A stretch of 64,000 bases of DNA from Microbacterium ginsengiterrae (GTDB lineage: Bacteria > Actinomycetota > Actinomycetes > Actinomycetales > Microbacteriaceae): contig NZ_JACHMU010000001.1 of NCBI RefSeq assembly GCF_014205075.1, forward strand, positions 496,001-560,000, read 5' to 3'. The translations under genes were made by a program, and so were the position numbers. This document shows positions 56,872-64,000 of this stretch, in pieces; the first letter of the stretch is position 1, and every line of letters begins with the position of its first letter. The notes below the pieces were generated by a model that saw nothing but the letters and a program-made list of their open reading frames with translations, was not told the origin of the DNA and ran no database searches.

Positions 56872-58158
56872 TCAGCGGCCGGTGCCGGCGTGGACGACGG
56901 CCTCGACCTCGGCATCGAGGCCGTATGCGGTGTGCACGATGCGGGCGGCATCGGCGAGGTCGGTGTCGCGCAGGACGACCGAGATGCGGATCTCGGACGT
57001 CGAGATCATCTCGATGTTGATGCCCGCGGTCGACAGCGCCTCGAACAGCGTCGCCGACACACCGGAGTGCACGCGCATGCCGGCGCCGACGACCGAGAGC
57101 TTGCCGATCTGGTCGTCGTGGACCAGGCTGTCGAAGCCCACCTCTGCCTGCTCGGCCGCGAGAGCCTTGAGCGCGGCCGATGCGTCCGCCTTCGGAAGCG
57201 TGAACGAGATGTCCGCACGACCGGTCGCGGCGGCCGAGACGTTCTGGACGATCATGTCGACGTTCGCGCCAGACTTCGCGACGATCTTGAAGATCTCGGC
57301 GGCCTTGCCCGGCACATCGGGGACCCCGACCACGGTGATCTTGGCCTGACCCTTGTCGGTGGCGACGCCGGCGACGATCGGTTCTTCCATGACTTCTCCC
57401 TCAACTTCGCGCGGGTCGTTCATCCCCTCGCCCAGAACGTATGTGCCCTCGCCGGATGAGAACGTCGACCGGGCATGGATGAGCACGCCGTGGCGGCGAG
57501 CGAACTCGACCGCGCGGATGTACAGCACCTTCGCCCCGTTGGCGGCGAGCTCGAGCATCTCCTCGCTGGAGACGTGGTCCAGTTTCTGCGCCCGCGGGAT
57601 GACGCGGGGGTCGGCGGTGTAGATGCCGTCGACGTCGCTGTAGATCTCGCAGACGTCGGCATTGAGGGCCGCAGCGAGCGCGACGGCCGTCGTGTCGGAA
57701 CCGCCGCGTCCGAGCGTCGTGATGTCGCGGGTGTCGCGGTTGAATCCTTGGAAGCCCGCCACGATGACGATCGCTCCCTCGTCGAGGGCCTCCCGCAGGC
57801 GCACCGGCGTGACATCGACGATGCGTGCGGAACCGTGGTGGTCATCGGTGATCATCCCGGCCTGGCTGCCGGTGAACGAGCGGGCGTCGAAGCCCATGGA
57901 ATGGATCGCCATCGCCAGCAGGGCCATGGAGATGCGCTCTCCGCTGCTCAGCAGCATGTCCATCTCACGCGGGGCGGGGATGGGGGCGACCTCGTTGGCG
58001 AGGTCGAGCAGCTCATCCGTGGTGTCGCCCATCGCGCTCACCGCCACGACGACATCGTGACCGGCGCGACGGGTGTCGACGATGCGCTTGGCGACGCGCT
58101 TGATGCTCTCGGCGTCGGCGACGGACGAGCCGCCGTACTTCTGCACAATGAGGGCCAC
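56872..58158 (-). CDS. lysC: Aspartate kinase
   Basis: 428 residues from GTG 58158 (protein start [15 protein letters not shown]), behind GGGAG 5 bases upstream; a GTG two codons earlier (58164) would leave no room for a ribosome site. The kinase domain has [50 protein letters not shown]. Two ACT domains (about 265-340 and 345-428) bind feedback effectors, in the corynebacterial type Lys plus Thr. A separate beta subunit from an internal start is known in corynebacteria; I did not pin one here. Confidence 0.95.
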   Translation of the reverse strand: MALIVQKYGGSSVADAESIKRVAKRIVDTRRAGHDVVVAVSAMGDTTDELLDLANEVAPIPAPREMDMLLSSGERISMALLAMAIHSMGFDARSFTGSQAGMITDDHHGSARIVDVTPVRLREALDEGAIVIVAGFQGFNRDTRDITTLGRGGSDTTAVALAAALNADVCEIYSDVDGIYTADPRVIPRAQKLDHVSSEEMLELAANGAKVLYIRAVEFARRHGVLIHARSTFSSGEGTYVLGEGMNDPREVEGEVMEEPIVAGVATDKGQAKITVVGVPDVPGKAAEIFKIVAKSGANVDMIVQNVSAAATGRADISFTLPKADASAALKALAAEQAEVGFDSLVHDDQIGKLSVVGAGMRVHSGVSATLFEALSTAGINIEMISTSEIRISVVLRDTDLADAARIVHTAYGLDAEVEAVVHAGTGR

Positions 58159-58283
58159 ATTCACTCCCGGGGAAAGACGGGCGGTTTCGCCCACGGGCCA
58201 TTCTACGTTCGTCGCGCATGTCGCCCCCCGCATGTGACGACCGGCGGCTGCCCCGCCTCTCAGGGTCGCCGCGAGTGTTCGCG

Positions 58284-59207
58284 TCAGGGAGCGGGCGGCG
58301 GCGGGAGGACCTCGGCCCGCGCCCGCAGACGCCCGCCGGTCGCGGCCAGCCAGCATCCGGCGAGGACGAGGGGGAACCCGATCAGCAGTCCGAGAGTGAT
58401 CGGCTCGGCGAGGAAGAGGGTGCCCAGGAGGATCGCGACCACCGGATTGACGTAGGTGAAAAGCGGCGCCCGCACCGGCCCGACCTCGCGGATCAGTGCG
58501 AAGAACGCCACGAAGGCGACGGCCGTGCATATGACTCCGAGCAGCAGCAGCGCGACGGTCGAGCGGACCGTCGGAACCTCATGCGTGGTGAGCAGCGCCG
58601 CAGGGAGGTAGCCGATGCCGATCGCGGCCAGGGACAGGGTGATCGTGCCGATCGACGGCACGTCGGAGAGCCGATGGGCGATGATGAACGGCGCGATCGC
58701 GTACAGCAGCGCGGTGAGCATGATCTCGCCGATGGCCACGGCACTCGCCTGTCCGGACGGGAAGAGTCCTGGACCGGCGACGATCACGATCACACCGACG
58801 AACCCCAGGAGGAGGCCGCCGAGTCGCAGCGGAGCCAGCGCGGATCGGTCGCCGCGGATGAGGCCGATCATGACCGCGAACAGTGGGACCGTCGCCACGA
58901 GCAGCCCGGTGAGACCGGAGGGCAGCTGGGTCTCGGCGTGGCTGAGGAGCAGGAACGGCCCTGCCATCTCGACCAACCCGAACGCGAGCACCCACGGCCA
59001 GTGCCTCCACGCCGCCTTCAGCGCTCCGCTGCGCAGAGCGAACGGCAGGAGGATGACGGCGCCGAGCAGCGTCCGTCCTGCGACGACAGCAGGGGGCGTG
59101 AAGGACTGGACGGCCTCTTTGATGAACAGGTAGGTGATCCCCCACACGACCGCCATCACCGCGAACAGCAACCACCCTTTCCGGGTGAAGCCGCCCTGCG
59201 CGTTCAC
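58284..59207 (-). CDS. EamA-family (DMT) transporter
   Basis: 307 residues from GTG 59207, with a weak ribosome site. Ten membrane segments fall into two EamA repeats: [31 protein letters not shown] in the first and [39 protein letters not shown] in the second. It is a drug/metabolite exporter-type protein; amino-acid or nucleobase efflux is usual for the family, and the position between recR and lysC gives no proof. It lies 34 bases downstream of recR. Confidence 0.85.
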   Translation of the reverse strand: MNAQGGFTRKGWLLFAVMAVVWGITYLFIKEAVQSFTPPAVVAGRTLLGAVILLPFALRSGALKAAWRHWPWVLAFGLVEMAGPFLLLSHAETQLPSGLTGLLVATVPLFAVMIGLIRGDRSALAPLRLGGLLLGFVGVIVIVAGPGLFPSGQASAVAIGEIMLTALLYAIAPFIIAHRLSDVPSIGTITLSLAAIGIGYLPAALLTTHEVPTVRSTVALLLLGVICTAVAFVAFFALIREVGPVRAPLFTYVNPVVAILLGTLFLAEPITLGLLIGFPLVLAGCWLAATGGRLRARAEVLPPPPAP

Positions 59208-59241
59208 TCGTCCACGACCGGGGTGAGACCGATGCGGGTGC

Positions 59242-59835
59242 TCACAGCGTGCGCCTTCCTTCGAACGCGCGGCCGAGCGTGACCTCGTCCGCGTACTCGA
59301 GGTCGCCGCCGACCGGCAGTCCGGATGCCAGCCGCGAGACGGTGATCTGCATGGTCGTGAGGAGCCGGCTCAGGTAGCTCGCCGTCGCTTCGCCCTCGAG
59401 GTTCGGGTTGGTCGCGATGATGACTTCCTGCACGGTGCCGTCCGCGAGCCGGGACATGAGCTGCGTGATGCGCAGATCATCGGGGCCGACCCCGGCGATC
59501 GGGCTGATCGCTCCGCCGAGCACGTGATAGAGCCCACGGAACTCACGGGTGCGTTCGATCGCCGAGACGTCCTTGGCGTCCTCGACGACGCAGATGAGAG
59601 CGGGATTGCGGCGCGGGTCTCGGCAGATCGCGCACCGGTCCTGCTCCGACACGTTGCCGCAGATCTCGCAGAATCGCACGCGCGCGCGCACCTCGGTGAG
59701 CAGCTCAGCCAACCGGGCGACATCGAACGACGGGGTCTGCAGGATGTGGAAAGTGATCCGCTGGGCCGACTTGGGTCCGATGCCGGGGAGCCGACCGAAT
59801 TCGTCGATGAGTTCCTGAACGATGCCGTCGTACAT
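59242..59835 (-). CDS. recR: Recombination protein RecR
   Basis: 197 residues from ATG 59835, overlapping the dnaX stop by one base. The helix-hairpin-helix ([17 protein letters not shown]), zinc finger [22 protein letters not shown] core ([25 protein letters not shown]) and Walker-like end are in order. RecR forms a clamp with RecO for gap repair. dnaX-recR coupling is a general bacterial pattern. Confidence 0.96.
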   Translation of the reverse strand: MYDGIVQELIDEFGRLPGIGPKSAQRITFHILQTPSFDVARLAELLTEVRARVRFCEICGNVSEQDRCAICRDPRRNPALICVVEDAKDVSAIERTREFRGLYHVLGGAISPIAGVGPDDLRITQLMSRLADGTVQEVIIATNPNLEGEATASYLSRLLTTMQITVSRLASGLPVGGDLEYADEVTLGRAFEGRRTL

Positions 59836-62156
59836 CAGGCGAACCTCGCCGGAGGCTCGTAGGGCTCTTCACGGACGAACGTCGCGCCGAGCACCTGGCG
59901 GATCACGGCCTCGCCGTAGCGCTGCACACCACCGGGCGATCGCTCCGACACGGCGGGAGCCGTGCGCGTCGGCGCCGTGCGCGGTGATGCCGAGGGTGCG
60001 TCTGCAGCGGGCATCGTCGTCTCCGCCGGAGCCCGGTACTCGTCCGGACGGTAGGGAGGCTCTTCGTCGGGGGGTGGAGCGTCATCGTCGTCCGGCAGAG
60101 GCGGCTCGTCGCGGTCGACCAGCCCGTCGTGGGGAGGGGTCGGTGCCGTCGCCTCGACCTCGGCGGGCTCGTCGTCGACGGGGAACTGCGGCTGCGGGGC
60201 ACCACCGACCGGCGGGACCGGCGGGGACGCGACGGCGGGGCTGTCGGTCGGGATGGACGCGACGGCCCAGTCCGTCACCGGTGCGGCAGATGCGGAAGCC
60301 GAGGCCTCCGTGGCCTGCGCACTCCCGTCGCGCGGGGTACGCGCCGGCGCCGCGCCGCCGCCCTGAGCGCTCGGACGAGGGGCCGTGCGCACCGGTGCAG
60401 GGGCTGCGGCGTCCGCCAGCGCGGTAGGAGGCAGTTGAGCGGGTCGGTACTTGACCTTCACGCCGAGCTCCTGCTCGATCGCGGAGCGCAGATGGTCGGA
60501 GGGCCCGTCGCCCGGCGTGACGCCCTTGAACTTCTTCAGGTCGTGCTCGCTGGTGAAACCGACGGTGAGGATGTCGGTGTCGGTCGCGAAGTCCAACGGC
60601 TGCACGGCGGTCACGAGCAGCCAGGATGCGCGGCTGACCGTCTCGAGGCGTCGGAGGACAGCCGGCCACGCCGCACGGATGCGGTCGATGTCGACGGGGC
60701 CCGACGGTGCCGCCTCTGGTACCGACGAGGCTGCGGAGGCCGTAGCGGTCTCGGCCACCGGCGAGGACGTCTCCGACACCGAGGATGAGACCGAGGGCGC
60801 CGCGGGGGCAGCCGCGGGCGCATCGGACCGTGCGACCTCGGGTGCCGGTGCCGCCTGCGCGGGGGGCGTCGCCTCGGGTGCCGGTGCGCCGGCGGCGGGC
60901 CGGACAGCAGGCTGCTCGACCGTCGCCGGCGGTGCAGCAGGTGCATCCTGTCGCGCCGCGGGCGGGGTCGCCGTCGCAGGCGGAGCCGTCACGGCAGACG
61001 GGGCCGAGACCGGAGCGGGCGCCGCAGTCGCGACCGGCGCTGCGGAGGCGGACGCACCGGCCGCGCTGAGGACGCGGGCGATCATGAGCTCGAGGTGCAG
61101 GCGCGGCGACGTCGCCCCCGTCATCTCATCGAGCGCCGCGCTCACGACATCGGCGGTACGCGACAGGCGCGCGGAGCCGAAGGCCCCGGCCTGCGCCCGC
61201 ATGCGGGCCAGCTCGTCTTCGGCGAGGCCCCGCAGCACGGCGGACGCGCCGTCACCGACCGCGGCGATCACGATGAGATCGCGAAGTCGCTCGAGCAGGT
61301 CGTCGACGAAACGGCGCGGATCCTGGCCGGTCTGGACGACACGGTCGATGGCGGGGAAGGCAGCAGCGGCGTCGCCCGCGGCGAGCGCGTCGACGATCTC
61401 GTCGAGCAGCGCACCGTGGGTGTACCCGAGCAGCGACACCGCGCGCTCGTACGTCACGGCGTCGTCATCGGACCCGGCGATGAGCTGGTCGAGCAGCGAC
61501 AGGGTGTCGCGCGGCGACCCGCCGCCGGCCCGGACGACGAGCGGCAGCACACCCTGTGCGACATTCACGCCCTCTTCGACGCACAGCTTCTCGACGTAGT
61601 CGAGCATCGCGGCCGGAGGTACGAGCCGGAACGGGTAGTGGTGCGTGCGCGAGCGGATCGTGCCGAGCACCTTGTCGGGCTCGGTCGTCGCGAAGATGAA
61701 CTTCACGTGCTCCGGCGGCTCTTCGACGAGTTTCAGCAGCGCGTTGAACCCCTGCGGGGTGACCATGTGCGCCTCATCGAGGATGAAGATCTTGAACCGG
61801 TCGCGGCTGGGGGCGAACGTCGCACGCTCGCGCAGATCGCGTGCGTCGTCGACGCCGTTGTGGCTGGCCGCGTCGATCTCGACGACGTCGAGCGATCCGC
61901 CGCCGGAGCGCGACAGCTCGACGCAGCTCGGGCACGTGCCGCACGGGGTGTCGGTCGGGCCCTCCGCGCAGTTCAGGCAACGGGCGAGGATGCGCGCCGA
62001 TGTCGTCTTCCCGCAGCCGCGGGGCCCGGAGAACAGGTAGGCGTGACCGACGCGGTCACTGCGCAGGGCCGTCATCAGCGGATCGGTCACCTGGGACTGA
62101 CCGATCATCTCCCCGAAGTTCTCGGGCCGGTAGCGGCGGTAGAGGGCTGTGGTCAC
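59835..62156 (-). CDS. dnaX: DNA polymerase III subunits gamma/tau
   Basis: 773 residues from GTG 62156. The clamp-loader ATPase has P-loop [13 protein letters not shown], zinc module [24 protein letters not shown] and the Arg finger [10 protein letters not shown]. After about residue 365 comes a 100-residue Ala/Pro/Ser-rich linker, then a tau-like C-terminal domain ([26 protein letters not shown]) and a second Pro/Asp/Glu-rich low-complexity stretch. I see no slippage heptamer, so a short gamma form may come from proteolysis or not exist. It works with holB. Confidence 0.95.
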   Translation of the reverse strand: MTTALYRRYRPENFGEMIGQSQVTDPLMTALRSDRVGHAYLFSGPRGCGKTTSARILARCLNCAEGPTDTPCGTCPSCVELSRSGGGSLDVVEIDAASHNGVDDARDLRERATFAPSRDRFKIFILDEAHMVTPQGFNALLKLVEEPPEHVKFIFATTEPDKVLGTIRSRTHHYPFRLVPPAAMLDYVEKLCVEEGVNVAQGVLPLVVRAGGGSPRDTLSLLDQLIAGSDDDAVTYERAVSLLGYTHGALLDEIVDALAAGDAAAAFPAIDRVVQTGQDPRRFVDDLLERLRDLIVIAAVGDGASAVLRGLAEDELARMRAQAGAFGSARLSRTADVVSAALDEMTGATSPRLHLELMIARVLSAAGASASAAPVATAAPAPVSAPSAVTAPPATATPPAARQDAPAAPPATVEQPAVRPAAGAPAPEATPPAQAAPAPEVARSDAPAAAPAAPSVSSSVSETSSPVAETATASAASSVPEAAPSGPVDIDRIRAAWPAVLRRLETVSRASWLLVTAVQPLDFATDTDILTVGFTSEHDLKKFKGVTPGDGPSDHLRSAIEQELGVKVKYRPAQLPPTALADAAAPAPVRTAPRPSAQGGGAAPARTPRDGSAQATEASASASAAPVTDWAVASIPTDSPAVASPPVPPVGGAPQPQFPVDDEPAEVEATAPTPPHDGLVDRDEPPLPDDDDAPPPDEEPPYRPDEYRAPAETTMPAADAPSASPRTAPTRTAPAVSERSPGGVQRYGEAVIRQVLGATFVREEPYEPPARFA

Positions 62157-62208
62157 CGCTCCAGCCTACGGCGTGCCACGGACACTTCGTGAGGCTGGGA
62201 GCGGCGCA

Positions 62209-64000
62209 TCAGTCCTCGAACGACGAGATCACCGGGATGGCGGTCGTGATCACGGGAACGGATGCCGAGATCCGCGTCCCGTCGTCGCGTCGCGCACCCT
62301 CGAACTGCCCGAGTCGCGGGCGGCCGGGCAGCACGGGGCCCTGGTCGGCGAGCGGCACGACCGCGTCGGTGTCCGTCGACGCCCTGTACTCTCCGCCTCG
62401 GACCGTGAAGGTGACCGGTTCCCCGCTGCGCACGTGCACGCGGAGCTGATCGCGCGTGATCGTCACCTGCAGCGCCGACCCCTGCCACTGCAGCGGGAAC
62501 GACAGCGACGGCCAGTCAGCGGGCAGCCGCGGGTCGAAGCTGAGCTCCCCCGCGTGGTCGCGCATCCCGCCGAAGCCGGACACGAGGGCGGTCCACACCC
62601 CGCCCGCCGAGGCCACGTGCACGCCGTCTGAGGCGTTGTGGTGCAGGTCGCCGAGGTCGACGAACAGGGACTGCTCGAAGTATGTCCGCGCGAGGTCCTG
62701 GTATCCGACCTCCGCAGCGAGCACCGACTGGACGACGGCCGAGAGCGTGGAGTCACCGGTGGTCAGGGGGTCGTAGTAGTCGAAGTCCGCCCGCTTCTCC
62801 TCCGGGGTGAAGTGGTTGCCCTGCAGGAAGAGGGCGAGCACGACGTCCGCCTGCTTGAGGACCTGGAACCGGTAGATCACCAACGGGTGGAAGTGCAGCA
62901 GGAGCGGACGCTGGTCGTCCGGGGTGTGCTCGAGGTCCCACACCTCGCGCTCGAGGAACAGCGAGTCCTGCGGGTGGATGCCGAGCGACTCGCTGAACGG
63001 GATGAACATCGCTTCTGCGGCCCGGTCCCACGCGTCGGGCTCGCCGGCGTCCAGGCCGGTGCGTTCGACGATGCCGGCATACGCCTGGGGATCGTCCTGC
63101 TCGATCTCCCGTACGACGCGCGCGGCGTAGCGCAGGTTGTACCTGGCCATGACGTTGGTGAACAGGTTGTCGTTGACGACGGTCGTGTACTCGTCCGGTC
63201 CCGTGACGCCGTGGATGTGGAATGTCGCATCGCCGTTCGCACCGCGCCAGAACCCCAGCGTCGCCCACAGCCGAGCCGACTCCACGGCGATGTCGACGGC
63301 CTCGCGACGCAGGAAGTCCTCATCACCCGTGGCTCGCACGTACTTGCCCAGCGCGAAGCTGATGTCGGCGTTGATGTGGTACTGCGCGGTACCGGCCGCG
63401 TAGTACGCCGATGCCTCCTCACCGTTGATCGTGCGCCACGGGAAGAGAGCGCCGGCCTCGTTGAGCTGCGCGGCCCTGCGGCGGGCGGCGGGGAGCATGA
63501 GCACGCGGGCGCGCAGGGCGTTGCGCGCCCACTGCGGGCTCGTGTACGTGAGGAACGGCAGGACGTAGATCTCGGTGTCCCAGAAGTAGTGACCGCTGTA
63601 CCCGGATCCGGAGACGCCCTTCGCCGGCACGCCTGTTCCGTCGGCGCGCGCCGCCGCCTGGGCGAGCTGGAACAGGCACCACCGCGTCGCCTGCTGCAGG
63701 TCGTCGTGTCCTTCGATCACGACGTCGGAGCGCTCCCAGAACGCATCCAGCCAGCGCCGCTGACGATCGAACTGCGACGCGACCCCCTCGACCTCCGCAC
63801 GATCGAGCGAACGACGGCAGCGGTCGACGAGCTCACGCGCAGGCACCCCGCGGGAGGTGTGATAGCTGACGAGCTTCGTGACCGTGATGGGGACGCCGGC
63901 CTTCGCCTGGATCCGGAAGACGTTCTTGGCGATGTCCGATTCGATGAGCGTCCGTGCGCTGTAGTCGTTGTCCGTCTCGATGACGTGGTCGGCGACCACC
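62209..64000 (-). CDS. GH65 glycoside phosphorylase, N-terminus outside window
   Basis: The frame is open to the window edge, so about 597 C-terminal residues are seen of a family that is normally about 750-850. The (alpha/alpha)6 barrel shows SGSGYSGHYFWDTEIYVLPFL, RTINGEEASAYYAAGTAQYHINADI, the acid Glu in GVTGPDEYTTVVNDN and the phosphate-binding HHNASDGVHVASAGGVWTAL. The small C-terminal beta domain follows. Such enzymes split maltose, trehalose or kojibiose with phosphate, giving glucose 1-phosphate. Specificity depends on parts not visible. Its minus orientation next to dnaX leaves a 52-base gap. Confidence 0.88.
   Translation of the reverse strand, partial: VVADHVIETDNDYSARTLIESDIAKNVFRIQAKAGVPITVTKLVSYHTSRGVPARELVDRCRRSLDRAEVEGVASQFDRQRRWLDAFWERSDVVIEGHDDLQQATRWCLFQLAQAAARADGTGVPAKGVSGSGYSGHYFWDTEIYVLPFLTYTSPQWARNALRARVLMLPAARRRAAQLNEAGALFPWRTINGEEASAYYAAGTAQYHINADISFALGKYVRATGDEDFLRREAVDIAVESARLWATLGFWRGANGDATFHIHGVTGPDEYTTVVNDNLFTNVMARYNLRYAARVVREIEQDDPQAYAGIVERTGLDAGEPDAWDRAAEAMFIPFSESLGIHPQDSLFLEREVWDLEHTPDDQRPLLLHFHPLVIYRFQVLKQADVVLALFLQGNHFTPEEKRADFDYYDPLTTGDSTLSAVVQSVLAAEVGYQDLARTYFEQSLFVDLGDLHHNASDGVHVASAGGVWTALVSGFGGMRDHAGELSFDPRLPADWPSLSFPLQWQGSALQVTITRDQLRVHVRSGEPVTFTVRGGEYRASTDTDAVVPLADQGPVLPGRPRLGQFEGARRDDGTRISASVPVITTAIPVISSFED

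Overview
The window is high-GC, densely coded DNA from a member of the Actinomycetota, most likely Microbacteriaceae and probably Microbacterium. This rests on gene content and order, not on a search: a fused ispDF next to cysS, rlmB and carD; an orphan GlnR; SenX3/RegX3 beside phoU; RskA-type control of a SigK-like factor; a Tad cluster with an actinobacterial 6C-like RNA; and many GTG/TTG starts with 4-base stop/start overlaps. I see no insertion sequences, prophage, CRISPR arrays or broken genes, so this reads as core chromosome.

Layout. 1-4.6 kb: end of a LacI regulator, a small HTH protein, tRNA-Thr(TGT), a membrane-anchored DsbA-fold protein that has lost its CxxC, a sugar-ABC ATPase and a DUF4032 protein. 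4.6-10.6 kb: an atypical SDR, then the ispDF, GNAT, cysS, rlmB cluster, carD and a lipoprotein. 10.6-25.5 kb is a phosphorus (and nitrogen) island: regX3/senX3 divergent from phoU, gpmA, a methyltransferase, ygfZ, a FABP-like protein, two small membrane proteins, glnR, ppk1, a MutT1-like enzyme and pstSCAB. Tandem 11-base PHO-box-like repeats stand in front of phoU/senX3 and of pstS, so RegX3 probably controls both.

25.5-34.5 kb: an acyl-CoA ligase, a class IV aminotransferase, an unassigned compact RNA structure, an unknown protein, then rskA, sigK and dipZ divergent from a fasciclin-domain lipoprotein. This matches the mycobacterial SigK regulon (MPT70/MPT83 and DipZ). tRNA-Lys, a YigZ protein, a DUF1697 protein and tRNA-Thr(CGT) follow. 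34.5-40.7 kb: topA, tmk, holB and a secreted hydrolase form one overlapping operon. 40.8-43.6 kb: a compact Tad pilus cluster, with a 6C-like RNA between it and acs.

45.9-55.5 kb: ridA and a small partner, a bifunctional penicillin-binding protein with PASTA repeats plus a metallophosphoesterase, tRNA-Pro, a HAD phosphatase, an lldR-lldD lactate operon with two identical operators, tdk and mqo. 55.5-64 kb: a heptamer tandem repeat and a nested hairpin, then asd, lysC, an EamA transporter, recR, dnaX and a GH65 glycoside phosphorylase cut by the window edge.

The items most worth a second look are the unassigned structured RNA at 28186-28265, the 6C-like RNA beside the Tad locus, the SigK/DipZ/FAS1 locus with back-to-back promoter-like elements, and the heptamer GGCATCC, which is both tandemly repeated and unusually frequent across the window.
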